DNA of 49,925 nucleotides from the NCBI GenBank assembly GCA_038214135.1, contig JBBQSD010000035.1:1-49925 (forward strand), read 5' to 3'. Of the stretch, positions 8,318 through 16,563 are shown piece after piece; positions within the stretch are counted from its first letter, which is position 1, and each line of letters starts with the position of its first letter. This DNA comes from JANLSE01 sp038214135. GTDB taxonomy: Bacteria > Chloroflexota > Chloroflexia > Chloroflexales > Roseiflexaceae. The translations under genes were made by a program, and so were the position numbers. The notes beneath the pieces were generated by a model. That model had not been told where the DNA came from, searched no databases, and was given only the letters and a program-made list of their open reading frames with translations.

Positions 8318-8337
8318 GGAAAGCTCCTTTGTCTACG

Positions 8338-8578
8338 AGTCGTCAGGAGTCAGAAGTCAGAAGTCAGAATGAACCAATGATCAACCCATAGCTAAGTACA
8401 AAAATTGCTTCACCTCACCCGCCCTACGGGCACCCATCTCCGGTGCGAAGAGGGGCTGGGGAGAGGTCAAACGCGTACTTCTACTTTGCTCAGCGGAGCA
8501 TCTCTACCCTTATCAACCCAGACGCTCCAACGGAGCGTCTCTACCTGGCGCACTCCTGACTCCTGACTCCTGAATACT
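8338..8578. repeat. Heptamer repeats in inverted pair plus palindromic repeats
   Basis: The whole spacer between two minus-strand genes is repeat DNA. It opens with GTCAGGAGTCAGAAGTCAGA (7-bp period) and closes with the inverse ACTCCTGACTCCTGACTCCT, so the ends can pair. Inside are a CCTCACCC...GGGGAGAGG element (8404-8467), seen again near 25252 and 31336, and two copies of the GACGCTCC...GGAGCGTC palindrome (8486-8505 and 8518-8544). No coding potential is seen. Confidence 0.8.
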
Positions 8579-8580
8579 AT

Positions 8581-9363
8581 CTATTCTACCGCCAATACCA
8601 CACTCACCGGGCAATGATCGGAGCCAACGATTTCGGGATGGATATCGGCATCGACGACATATGGGAGAAGGTTTGCCGATACAAGAATATAATCAAGCCG
8701 CCAGCCGATGTTGCGTTCGCGTGCGTTTGTGACCTGTGACCACCAGCTATATTTTACTTCGCTTGGCCGCATAGCGCGAAAGGTATCGACCAACCCGGCC
8801 TCAAAGAATTCGCCAAGGGCAGTGCGCTCCTCTGGCAGAAACCCGGATGTCCTGCGATTCTCGCGTGGTCGGGCCAGATCGATTTCGGCATAGGCGGTAT
8901 TGACATCGCCAACCACAATGATCCGCTCGCCAGCAGCGATCCGTGGCTGGATTGCCTCAAGGAAGCGCTTATAGAAGGCCAGTTTGAAGGCTACACGTTC
9001 CAGCCCACTCGATCCACTCGGAAAATAGATATTATAGAGCAAGAAATCGGCATATTGGGTGATCAACACACGGCCCTCGTGATCGAAGAATGGATCATTC
9101 AGGCCAAGTGCCACCGCGAGTGGCTGGGTGCGTGAGATGGTTGCAACGCCACTATAACCAGCCTTTTCTGCCGAACACCAGGCCGCATAGTAGCCTTCTG
9201 GCGCATGCAATGATACCGGGAGTTGTTCTGCACGCGCCTTGGTTTCCTGCAGTGCGACAATATCGGCATCTGTGGAGCGCAGCCATTCGTGGAAACCCTT
9301 CTTGGCAATTGATCGCACACCATTCACATTCCAGGAGAACAGGCGCACATGCTGGGTTGGCAT
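8581..9363 (-). CDS. xth: Exodeoxyribonuclease III (AP endonuclease)
   Basis: A 260-aa member of the exonuclease III/AP endonuclease family, which cuts DNA 5' to abasic sites and trims 3' ends in base excision repair. Signature motifs in order: FSWNVNGVR (Mg-site Asn), LQETKA (catalytic Glu), GYSGVAT, NIYFPSG, VVGDVNTAYAEIDLARP (catalytic Asp/Asn), RLDYILVS and the C-terminal SDHCPV (catalytic Asp-His). The length matches the family once the ATG at 9363 is used, with GGAG 9 nt upstream. The reading frame stays open to 9462, but the added 33 residues do not resemble the family. It is transcribed divergently from the acetyltransferase gene. Confidence 0.95.
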   Translation of the reverse strand: MPTQHVRLFSWNVNGVRSIAKKGFHEWLRSTDADIVALQETKARAEQLPVSLHAPEGYYAAWCSAEKAGYSGVATISRTQPLAVALGLNDPFFDHEGRVLITQYADFLLYNIYFPSGSSGLERVAFKLAFYKRFLEAIQPRIAAGERIIVVGDVNTAYAEIDLARPRENRRTSGFLPEERTALGEFFEAGLVDTFRAMRPSEVKYSWWSQVTNARERNIGWRLDYILVSANLLPYVVDADIHPEIVGSDHCPVSVVLAVE

Positions 9364-9482
9364 TATCATTTGCTCCACATATTCTTTCAGTTGTAATAGT
9401 ATCATTATTGTGATGATGCTTCTGTTTGTTGATATAGCCGCCACCGGCTCTACATCGGACACAATAAGGGTAAAAGAATAAT

Positions 9483-10022
9483 ATGAACAAGCATTTCCAA
9501 ACCGGCAAACATGTCCTTATTCGCCCGCCGACACCAGCGGATGAGGGCGAACTACTGGCCCTTAACCAGGCCAGCGTTGACTTCCACCATCCCTGGGTTG
9601 CGCCGCCAACTACCACAGAGTCCTTTGCTGGCTACCTGGAGCGCTGTGCCCGCCCAGAGAATGTTGGCATGTTGATCTGCCGGATTGCCGATAACGCCGT
9701 GATGGGCATGATCACCATCAGCCAGATCTTCTATGGGCCATTGTGTAGCGCCTATATTGGCTATTCGATGGGTGCACCATTTGCTCGTCAGGGCGCGATG
9801 GCCGCGGCGCTTGGCCTTGCACTCGACCACGCCTTTAGTCAGCTCGCCCTGCACCGTATTGAAGCAAATATCCAACCCGCCAATAGCGCTTCGATTGCCG
9901 CTGTACGGCGGCTTGGTTTTACCCGCGAAGGCTTCTCACGCCGCTACCTGTATATCGATGGCGATTGGCGCGACCATGAGCGCTGGGCCATGCTTTCTGA
10001 AGATTGGGCTAGCGACGGCTAG
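9483..10022 (+). CDS. GNAT-family acetyltransferase, RimJ/RimL-like
   Basis: A 179-aa Gcn5-related N-acetyltransferase, probably acetylating an alpha-amino group of a protein or a small amine with acetyl-CoA. The N-terminal strand VLIRPPTPADEGELLALN and the central YIGYSMGAPFARQGAMAAAL segment (the RxGxA acetyl-CoA loop, here RQGAMA) are typical. So is the C-terminal LHRIEANIQPANSASIAAVRRLGFTREG of RimJ/RimL enzymes. The Shine-Dalgarno is weak (AAGGG, about 13 nt upstream). Its 3' end overlaps the convergent cystathionine beta-synthase gene by 14 bp. Confidence 0.9.
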   Translation: MNKHFQTGKHVLIRPPTPADEGELLALNQASVDFHHPWVAPPTTTESFAGYLERCARPENVGMLICRIADNAVMGMITISQIFYGPLCSAYIGYSMGAPFARQGAMAAALGLALDHAFSQLALHRIEANIQPANSASIAAVRRLGFTREGFSRRYLYIDGDWRDHERWAMLSEDWASDG

Positions 10023-11412
10023 CCAGGAAATCGATCAGATCGATCTTGGTCACAATTCCAGCAACTTTGCCATCATCAATCACAACCGCCGCTGCACTGG
10101 TGGTAAAGATCGAACGCATTTCGTCGATTGGCATGGCCAGATCAACCGTTGCGACTTCGTGGGCATGCAGATCGGTGATTGTGTGATCCATCGAACCGCC
10201 ACTGATCAGGTAATCCAGCAGATCACCCTCACTAATAATGCCGTGCAGTACGCCATTGGCATCCAGAATTGGCAATTGTGAGATGCTATGGGTCTTCATT
10301 AGGCGAATAGCTCCGGCGACATTGGTATCGTGGGTTGCCGAAATAACCTCGCGTGGCCGGGCAGCCAACAGATCGGCGACAGTGGCCTGTTCCAGGAAGC
10401 CATTTTCCCGCAACCAGTTATCGTCAAAGAGTTTTGAGAGATAGCGCGAACCACTATCTGGCAATAGTACCACCACCAGATCATCCTCGGTGAGCGACGC
10501 TGCCGCAGGGCTACGCAGCCATTTGAGTGCCCCAGCAACTGCAAGACCACACGAGCCACCGCAGAACAGCCCTTCCTCACGAACCAGGCGGCGCGTCATC
10601 GTGAACGCCTCACGATCATTGACCTGGACAACATCATCGATCAGATCGAAATCGAGTGTACTTGGCAGAAAATCTTCGCCAACACCCTCGACTTTATAGC
10701 CAAACGCTGGCCCCATTTCGCGAGTCTTGAAATAGTGGTGCAATAATGAACCAATTGGGTCAACGCCGATCACACGAACATCGGGGTTTTGTTCTTTAAG
10801 AAAGCGACTCGTGCCACTGATTGTTCCGCCTGTGCCCATCCCTGCAATAAAGGCCTTAATTTTACCGCCTGTTTGACGCCATAGCTCCGGGCCAGTCGAA
10901 TCATAGTGCGCCTGTGGGTTTGCAGGATTCCAGTATTGGCCTGCCAATATCGCATTTGGGGTTTCGATGGAGAGGCGTTTTGAGACAGAATAGTATGAGC
11001 GTGGATCTTCGGGTTCGACGGCAGTTGGCGTGATGACAACCTGTGCGCCAAAGGCGCGTAGCAGCCGGATCTTCTCGTCACTCATTTTATCTGGCATCAC
11101 AAAGATACATTTATAGCCCATGATCGCAGCAGCAATTGCTAGCCCAACTCCAGTATTGCCGCTGGTGCCCTCGACAATCGTGCCGCCTGGTTTGAGCCGC
11201 CCCTCGCGCTCGGCAGCTTCGATCATGGCTAACCCGATTCGATCCTTGACACTACCACCCGGATTAAGAAATTCGACCTTGGCCAGCAGTTGTGGGCGCA
11301 CTCCCTGAGCCACTTTCCCGAGCCGAACAAGCGGCGTATTCCCAATGGCCTCAAGGATAGAACCCTTGATGTCAGTCGTCTCGATCAAACCCGTGAGAGC
11401 AATGTTCGACAC
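10009..11412 (-). CDS. cbs: Cystathionine beta-synthase with C-terminal CBS pair
   Basis: A 467-aa PLP enzyme that condenses serine (or an activated serine) with homocysteine, or acts as a cysteine synthase of the same fold. NPGGSVKDRIG carries the PLP Lys56, SGNTG (84-88) binds the substrate carboxylate, and GTGGT (193-197) binds the PLP phosphate. Residues about 345-467 form two CBS domains (Bateman module), as in full-length cystathionine beta-synthases. The start is a GTG at 11412 with an excellent AAGGAGG 7 nt upstream. With the homocysteine methyltransferase at 31533 it suggests both transsulfuration and homocysteine recycling, although the genes are far apart. Confidence 0.93.
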   Translation of the reverse strand: MSNIALTGLIETTDIKGSILEAIGNTPLVRLGKVAQGVRPQLLAKVEFLNPGGSVKDRIGLAMIEAAEREGRLKPGGTIVEGTSGNTGVGLAIAAAIMGYKCIFVMPDKMSDEKIRLLRAFGAQVVITPTAVEPEDPRSYYSVSKRLSIETPNAILAGQYWNPANPQAHYDSTGPELWRQTGGKIKAFIAGMGTGGTISGTSRFLKEQNPDVRVIGVDPIGSLLHHYFKTREMGPAFGYKVEGVGEDFLPSTLDFDLIDDVVQVNDREAFTMTRRLVREEGLFCGGSCGLAVAGALKWLRSPAAASLTEDDLVVVLLPDSGSRYLSKLFDDNWLRENGFLEQATVADLLAARPREVISATHDTNVAGAIRLMKTHSISQLPILDANGVLHGIISEGDLLDYLISGGSMDHTITDLHAHEVATVDLAMPIDEMRSIFTTSAAAVVIDDGKVAGIVTKIDLIDFLASRR

Positions 11413-11589
11413 GCTCGTGCCTCCTTTTTACTTCAGATACTGTCGCAGAATATTCATGATACACGTCAGCCTCTCCCATCCTAGCACAAAATAGCATCTA
11501 TTGGCCCTCGTTTTGTGTAACCTATTACACTTTCTCTGCCCATGAGCGTCATCTTGCTCTTGCCAGCGCGCCCGCGCCTATATCGGGTG

Positions 11590-11618
11590 TTGACCGTTAC
11601 ACGGGGGTGTGATAGAAT
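11590..11618 (+). promoter_or_regulatory. Sigma-70-type promoter for the TPR/membrane protein gene
   Basis: TTGACC (11590-11595) and TAGAAT (11613-11618) are separated by exactly 17 bp. Transcription would start near 11625, giving a leader of about 76 nt before the ATG at 11702. Confidence 0.7.
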
Positions 11619-11701
11619 AGCTTTCATATTATCGCATTCCGACGCCCTGCCCGCCATTAGTGTGGTGCTGTGCGCCGCCAGGCTACGAGGAGGAAGCACG
11701 C

Positions 11702-13060
11702 ATGGCGGACTCCGATCAGATTCTACAACTTGGGATCGACGAAGCACGCAATGGGAATCGTGAGGCAGCTCGCAACCTATTTGAACTGCTGACTCGCCAA
11801 GAGCCAAACAATGCACAGGGCTGGCTTTGGCTTGCTGGTGTCGCCGATGGAACCGATCAACGGCGTGAAGCGTTGCAACGCGTCCTCGCCCTTGAGCCAG
11901 AGAATGAAATGGCGCGCAAAGGCCTTCAGGCGATGGGTGTTGCTATACCCGCAGCCGATGCTGTTTCAACGGCTCCGACGGTTGCCGCACCTGCTGAAGT
12001 AAGCGAGCCAGTACGCCCGCGCAGTAATGATGAAGCATTTGCCGATGAACTTGACCTCGCCTTCAGTGATGATTATTCCGCCATTCCACGAGCCGAGGCT
12101 CCGCCACGTGATCTCGAAGCCGAGGTTGGTTCCTCAGCCAGTGGATCGTCGAGTAATACATCGCGGCGATCATCATCGACAGCGACTGATCGGCCAACAC
12201 TGCGGCGGCCAAGTCCACGTGTTCGCACACCCGACCCAATGGGTGATGATGATGAATCAGTGCGCCGTGGCCCCAGCCCACTTTTATGGGCACTTGCCGC
12301 GTTGATCGCCATTGTGTTGATCATTTTCATTGCATTGAACCTATTCCGAACTCCCGATACGAATACTGCCAATCAGCCAACTGCGATCACCAGCGGGCAA
12401 GTTACTCCGGGGGCACTCGAACCAACACCAGCCGCTAGTGGCGCAACAAATCCAACCACAACGGGTGATCAGACGGCGCAGCCGACGGCAGGCCCGAACG
12501 CACCACAGCCAACGGTAGATCCGAATGCACCACAGCCAACGGTGGATCCAAACGCACCACAGCCGACGGCAGACCCGAACGCGCAGCCGACTGCTGTTCC
12601 AGCACCACAGGCAACAGTTATCCCAGCAGAGAATGCAAACCCAGCGCCGGTAGGTCTCGGAACCGTTCTCCAAGCCGATGGATGGAATTATACCTATCCA
12701 CAGGCGAACTATGCTGTGGCCCTTGGCAATCAGGTTGGTGGCCAGACAGCACAGGGCAGTTTTGTCCATGTTCTGGCTTGGGTTGCAAACAGCACTGGTA
12801 GGGATCAGGTATTACCAGCTGATTTCTTTGTGCTCAGGGATAGCCAGGGTAAAATCTATAGCGCGCTTCCTAAAGTTTCTAGTGCGCTCGTCGTTCGCGG
12901 TCAATCGGCGGACATTGGCATGGAAGATAATGTACCAGCCAATGGCCTCACCACCAGCGTTTATCTTGTCTTCGATGTACCACCTGGTGTGACCGACCTC
13001 GTACTTTTTGCGCGAAACAACCCAAGCCAGGGCTTTAAAGTGCTTGATCGGGTACCATAA
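11702..13060 (+). CDS. TPR-like, single-pass membrane protein with extracellular DUF4352-like domain (paralogue 1)
   Basis: A 452-aa protein of unknown function. Residues about 5-80 contain a TPR-like pair of helices (NGNREAARNLFELLTRQEPN, then AGVADGTDQRREALQRVLAL). An acidic, Ser/Arg-rich region leads to one transmembrane helix, LLWALAALIAIVLIIFIALN (about 193-215). An outside Pro/Thr-rich stalk contains three and a half 9-residue NAPQPTVDP repeats (about 266-295, encoded by 27-bp DNA repeats). The C-terminal beta-rich domain (about 316-452) resembles DUF4352. The ATG at 11702 has AGGAGG 8 nt upstream. A shorter paralogue follows immediately. The topology suggests the TPR part is cytoplasmic and the beta domain is outside. 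Confidence 0.8.
   Translation: MADSDQILQLGIDEARNGNREAARNLFELLTRQEPNNAQGWLWLAGVADGTDQRREALQRVLALEPENEMARKGLQAMGVAIPAADAVSTAPTVAAPAEVSEPVRPRSNDEAFADELDLAFSDDYSAIPRAEAPPRDLEAEVGSSASGSSSNTSRRSSSTATDRPTLRRPSPRVRTPDPMGDDDESVRRGPSPLLWALAALIAIVLIIFIALNLFRTPDTNTANQPTAITSGQVTPGALEPTPAASGATNPTTTGDQTAQPTAGPNAPQPTVDPNAPQPTVDPNAPQPTADPNAQPTAVPAPQATVIPAENANPAPVGLGTVLQADGWNYTYPQANYAVALGNQVGGQTAQGSFVHVLAWVANSTGRDQVLPADFFVLRDSQGKIYSALPKVSSALVVRGQSADIGMEDNVPANGLTTSVYLVFDVPPGVTDLVLFARNNPSQGFKVLDRVP
12487..12582 (+). repeat. 27-bp coding tandem repeat (NAPQPTVDP)
   Basis: Three full 27-bp units of the AACGCACCACAGCCAACGG type and one shortened unit encode the Pro/Thr stalk of the membrane protein. Copies differ mainly at third codon positions, so the peptide is conserved; copy number may vary between strains. 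Confidence 0.85.
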
Positions 13061-13092
13061 GTGTAATACTCAGCAGCTGAGCTAGCTGATCT

Positions 13093-13120
13093 GTACGGGC
13101 GCGATATATCGCGCCCGTAC
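13093..13120. repeat. Perfect 28-bp palindrome (GCGCGATATATCGCGC core)
   Basis: A perfect palindrome whose left half is GTACGGGCGCGATA. The same core occurs at 28539-28557 and 43081-43105, and shorter relatives are at 31291-31310 and 28519-28537. It separates the two paralogous membrane protein genes and may act as a cruciform or a terminator-like hairpin; no U-tract follows. Confidence 0.9.
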
Positions 13121-13206
13121 GCCATGCAGCCATTATCTGAGCGTTGATACACGAAACCTTTTGCACTGCCTATTCCGTTCGGCCTTTTTTTGGACTAACA
13201 GCCCCC

Positions 13207-14250
13207 ATGCCAGATACAACTGCTCCCGATCTGCTTCTAGAGACGGCCCGCCGTGCGGTGCAACGTGGGCAACCCGAACGTGCCCGCGCTGTGTTGCGTG
13301 CGCTGACGACACAATATGCAAGTGATGTTCGTGTCTGGGAAGCCCTTGCCGATGTCGCTGCCGATGAGCAGGAACGCCGGATGGTGCTGGAACACCTGGC
13401 CGAACAACAGGCTCCCGTGTTTACCATCCCTGTACCACTCGCCGATGTGCTTCCCGAACAGCCAACCCAAGAACTCCAACTCCCTGCACCTGTCGCTCTT
13501 GTGCCACGCGAGGGTGCGCCTAAACAGGCAACCGTTCGCTGGCCGACATATCTTGTAATTGGGCTGACACTGGTGATCGTGCTACTGTTCGCGTTCTGGC
13601 GTTGGGCACCAATTGTTATGACAACTACAAACAATGAACCTACGCAAGTGGTGGTACAGGTTGTAGCTAATCCACCACTACCAACACTTGCTGCGAGCAT
13701 ACCCGTTGCGACCCTTCTGCCAACGCTGCCTGCCGATCAGCCGTTCCCAACCTGGACACCGGCTGTGGCTGCGACACCGATTGCTCCCAGTGCGACAGCA
13801 CAGCCAACGATTGGCCCAACCGCAACGCCCCGACCAAGCCTGGCGCTTGGAGCGGTGCTTCAGAATGGCCCCTGGACGCTTTCGTTATTGCGCCCTGAGC
13901 ATACGCTGTTGCTTGATGGCAGTATTGGTACGCTGCAACCACAGGGCCGCTTTGTTCTAGCGCTGCTGGCCATCGGCAATACCGGCGATGCACCAGGCCG
14001 CATTCCCGATGGGTTGATTGCGCTGCAGGATGATCGGGGCAATCGCTACGCACCAATGCCAAGCGCCTCGACAACCTACCTAGCTACCTATGGGCGCGGC
14101 CAATCTGGCGATGTGAGCTTTGATGAGCCACTTCCCGCCGATGCAGGCAACCTCAGCGTACCGATCATCTTCGATGTACCACCCGATGCACGCGGCCTGC
14201 AAATTGTGGTCGGGAACGACTCAACGGGTTGGGCCGTTTCGGGGAGTTAG
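13207..14250 (+). CDS. TPR-like, single-pass membrane protein with C-terminal beta domain (paralogue 2)
   Basis: A 347-aa paralogue of the preceding protein. The N-terminus has a helical repeat (TARRAVQRGQPERARAVLRA, then VWEALADVAADEQERRMVLE). One transmembrane helix, YLVIGLTLVIVLLFAFWRW, lies at about 115-137, followed by a Pro/Thr stalk. The C-terminal beta domain (about 213-347) repeats the paralogue's pattern: LGAVLQNGPW, GRFVLALLAIGNTG, IIFDVPPDARGL against LGTVLQADGW, GSFVHVLAWVANST, LVFDVPPGVTDL. No clear Shine-Dalgarno precedes the ATG at 13207; an in-frame ATG at 13144 would add 21 unconserved residues. Function is unknown. Confidence 0.75.
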   Translation: MPDTTAPDLLLETARRAVQRGQPERARAVLRALTTQYASDVRVWEALADVAADEQERRMVLEHLAEQQAPVFTIPVPLADVLPEQPTQELQLPAPVALVPREGAPKQATVRWPTYLVIGLTLVIVLLFAFWRWAPIVMTTTNNEPTQVVVQVVANPPLPTLAASIPVATLLPTLPADQPFPTWTPAVAATPIAPSATAQPTIGPTATPRPSLALGAVLQNGPWTLSLLRPEHTLLLDGSIGTLQPQGRFVLALLAIGNTGDAPGRIPDGLIALQDDRGNRYAPMPSASTTYLATYGRGQSGDVSFDEPLPADAGNLSVPIIFDVPPDARGLQIVVGNDSTGWAVSGS

Positions 14251-14255
14251 CGCTG

Positions 14256-14264
14256 TGCTACAAT
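14256..14264 (+). promoter_or_regulatory. Extended -10 element upstream of the alpha/beta hydrolase gene
   Basis: TGCTACAAT (TGn plus TACAAT) lies just after the preceding stop codon. The predicted start of transcription is near 14271, shortly before the ATG at 14282. No matching -35 box is evident. Confidence 0.4.
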
Positions 14265-14281
14265 GGAGCCATTGATCTGCG

Positions 14282-15109
14282 ATGAATGGCGGCCACATGG
14301 CAACGATTGTTCAGCCCACCGAATTATGCTGCGAAACAACCAACCTGCACTACCTCGATGCTGGCTCGGGCGATACGGCAATCGTGTTTATTCACGGTTG
14401 GAGCGCCTTCAAAGAGATCTGGTGGTCGGCGCTGCTAGCGATTGCGCCGTTTATGCGTGGTGTTGCACCAGATCTGCCTGGTCATGGTGGCTCAATCCAG
14501 CATCCCGCTGGTGATATGGCCGAGATTGCGGCATGCCTGGCGGAATTCTGTGGTGCCCGCGGCCTACGAAAAGTAACACTGGTTGGGCATTCGATGGGCG
14601 GCAATATTGCTGTTGAACTTGCCCTCGCCCGGCCCGATCTGGTACAACGATTGGTGTTGGTGAACCCGGCACTCCAGGGCAATGACATGCCCAGCTATAC
14701 GCGTTCCTATCTACGGCCCGACCATGGCTGGTTGGCGTTGCGGGCATCGATTGCGCTGGCCAACCGAATCGGCCAGTTCAGCACGGTGATCCCACACCAG
14801 CATGGCGGCGGTATGGTGATCCCGATTGTGCGCCGATTTGGCTATATGGGCCGCCACGATCCCGAATTATTACATCGCCTGCTTGGCGCAATGTTCCGCA
14901 ACCCATTGCTACCACGATTGCCGTTGATCACCCAGCCAACGCTCGTGATTGCAGGCCAGTTCGACCCACTTGTGCCTGTGCAGATGACTCGCCGTGCCGC
15001 GATTGCCATCCCTGGTGCCAAGCTGCAGATCATGTCTCGTGCGGCGCATAACCCGATGGACGAACAACCAGCGCTGTTTGAATCGATCCTGCTTGGGTTT
15101 CTTAGGTAG
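14282..15109 (+). CDS. Alpha/beta hydrolase fold protein
   Basis: A 275-aa serine hydrolase-like protein. FIHGWSAF (about 36-43) forms the oxyanion-hole loop. GHSMGG puts the nucleophile at Ser104. The probable acid is the Asp of AGQFDPLVP, and the probable His is in RAAHNPMDEQPALF near the C-terminus, so the triad looks complete. The substrate is unknown; the family includes esterases, lipases and C-C hydrolases. An ATG at 14297 (five codons downstream) is an equally plausible start because neither ATG has a good ribosome site. A second hydrolase gene follows after a 149-bp repeat-containing spacer. Confidence 0.88.
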   Translation: MNGGHMATIVQPTELCCETTNLHYLDAGSGDTAIVFIHGWSAFKEIWWSALLAIAPFMRGVAPDLPGHGGSIQHPAGDMAEIAACLAEFCGARGLRKVTLVGHSMGGNIAVELALARPDLVQRLVLVNPALQGNDMPSYTRSYLRPDHGWLALRASIALANRIGQFSTVIPHQHGGGMVIPIVRRFGYMGRHDPELLHRLLGAMFRNPLLPRLPLITQPTLVIAGQFDPLVPVQMTRRAAIAIPGAKLQIMSRAAHNPMDEQPALFESILLGFLR

Positions 15110-15161
15110 TTAATGGATGTTGAGGAAATCATTGGGGGAGACGATGGCATTGCTCATCCAT

Positions 15162-15247
15162 CCGCAGGCTGATGCCTACGGCAAGGGGACGATGAACCAT
15201 ACCCAATTCCATTCATTTCATTTGTAAAAGATCATAAGCCTGCGGGG
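15162..15247. repeat. CCGCAGGC-family composite repeat
   Basis: CCGCAGGCTGATGCCTACGG, GGGGACGATG, a CATTTCATTTGTAAAAGATC segment and AGCCTGCGGGG reproduce the order seen at 4679-4797. The element lies directly upstream of the GAGGA ribosome site of the next hydrolase gene, so it is probably part of that gene's leader. Confidence 0.75.
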
Positions 15248-15258
15248 CGAGGAATCTT

Positions 15259-16047
15259 GTGGAATTTCCGCGCACGACCATTCGTATTGCTGGCAATCGC
15301 CCAATCCAATTGAGTGTGATCGATACCGGGCCGCCCGAAGCACAGGGCACGATCATCATGATTCATGGAGCGGGTGGTGATGCCAACCAGTGGAAACACC
15401 AGATTAGCTCCCTTTCTGGCCGCTATCGTGTGATTGCGCCGGATCTGCGTGGCCATGGCCAGAGCGAGATACCGCGCAGTGCCTATTCACTGGAGGAGTT
15501 TCTGTGGGATTTCGCGCAGATCCTGGAACAGTTGCGTGTTGTTGAGCCATTTGTGCTGATGGCGCATTCGTTTGGTGGCCCAATTGCGTTAACCTTTGCA
15601 GCGGCCCAACCGCGCCAAATACGCCGCCTGATTCTGATTGCGACTGCACCGGAAATGCATTTGAGTCCCTTCTATGAAACCATGCTCAGATTGCCGCTGC
15701 CGGTTGATCAGCTTGAGCGCCTACGGCCAGTGTTGTTCCCGCGATTACATGCGCCGCTGTTTGTGCTCAAACGGGTGTTGGCTGGCACACTGTTTCCATG
15801 GCGTGGATGGGATCTGTTGCCGCAGGTGCAGGTTCCAACGCTGATTATTGGTGGGCAGTTCGATTTTATTGTGCCGACCGCGACACTCCAGCGCATGGCT
15901 GAACTGATGCCAAACGCGCATTTTGAATTGGTGCGCTATACCGGCCACCTGCCACATCTCGAACGGCCAGAGAGCGTCAATCGGCATATCGAAGCCTTCC
16001 TGAATGAGAAGCGCCGCAGTTGGCGTGGCGATCACGAACAGGTGTAG
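15259..16047 (+). CDS. Alpha/beta hydrolase fold protein
   Basis: A 262-aa hydrolase unrelated in detail to its neighbour. IMIHGAGGDANQW (about 33-45) is the oxyanion loop, PDLRGHGQS is typical of the fold, and MAHSFGGP places the nucleophile at Ser104. GGQFDFIVP supplies Asp and YTGHLPHLERPE supplies His, so the enzyme should be active; the substrate is unknown. Translation probably starts at GTG 15259, with GAGGA 5 nt upstream. The C-terminus ends in a basic tail. With the previous hydrolase and the acyl-CoA ligase downstream it may belong to a lipid or ester pathway, which is inference from position only. Confidence 0.88.
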   Translation: MEFPRTTIRIAGNRPIQLSVIDTGPPEAQGTIIMIHGAGGDANQWKHQISSLSGRYRVIAPDLRGHGQSEIPRSAYSLEEFLWDFAQILEQLRVVEPFVLMAHSFGGPIALTFAAAQPRQIRRLILIATAPEMHLSPFYETMLRLPLPVDQLERLRPVLFPRLHAPLFVLKRVLAGTLFPWRGWDLLPQVQVPTLIIGGQFDFIVPTATLQRMAELMPNAHFELVRYTGHLPHLERPESVNRHIEAFLNEKRRSWRGDHEQV

Positions 16048-16563
16048 GAACGAGCTATCAGCTATCAGCTTTCAGCTTTCAGCTCTCAGTATGCAGGAGT
16101 CAGGAGTCAGAATCCCAACACCCAAGAACCAGGGTGGCGCGTATAGTTCTATAGCACAGAGTAGAAGTATTGAACTCCTTTGAACGAGCGCATTGGCTTT
16201 CTGATGCGCCAGCCATTCTGACTCCTGGCTCCTGAATTCTGAATTCTGCTCTGTATGCTATACAGCATTGGATCGCCAAGGCGGCGAATAAAAGAAGCAT
16301 TTCGGCTGCGATGGCGTTTGGGGATGCCACAGGCGATTGGCAGCCACCAAGGTTGTTTCAACCAGAAGAAGATCCGCGTTCTATTTATCCGCAGATTGCA
16401 CAGATTTCGCAGATTATTTATTCTTTTCATTCGCAGATTTTGTAGATGAGAGATTATGCTGTTTGCTCGTGGCTGTAGGCACCTGCACAAGATCGCTGAA
16501 AGCTGATGGCTGAATGCTGATGGCTGAATGCTGAATGCTGAAAGCTAACAATAAAGGATAGCA
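16048..16563. repeat. Repeat-rich intergenic region (heptamer blocks in inverted arrangement)
   Basis: 516 bp without a convincing gene. TCAGCTATCAGCTTTCAGCT (16065-16090) and GCTGAAAGCTGATGGCTGAA (from 16494) are 7-bp periodic blocks in inverse orientation at the two ends. AGGAGTCAGGAGTCAGAAT (16095-16113) and TTCTGACTCCTGGCTCCTGA (from 16216) form a second inverted pair inside. Positions 16264-16352 match 29224-29311 on the other strand. CGCAGATT motifs recur at 16388-16445. A plus-strand ORF at 16255-16449 is not supported by codon pattern. Confidence 0.75.
16264..16352 (+). repeat. Dispersed protein-coding-like fragment, copy A
   Basis: About 85 bp are strongly similar to the minus strand of 29311-29224. 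In the same frame, copy A reads HWIAKAANKRSISAAMAFG and copy B reads HWIVKLANKRSIAAATAFG. Many substitutions keep the amino acid, so both look like remnants of one protein family that I cannot name. Confidence 0.6.

Noticed and set aside
16255..16449. A 64-codon plus-strand ORF in the repeat-rich spacer
   Set aside because: Composed of repeat DNA and very Arg/Phe-rich; the conserved frame of the 16264 fragment is a different one.
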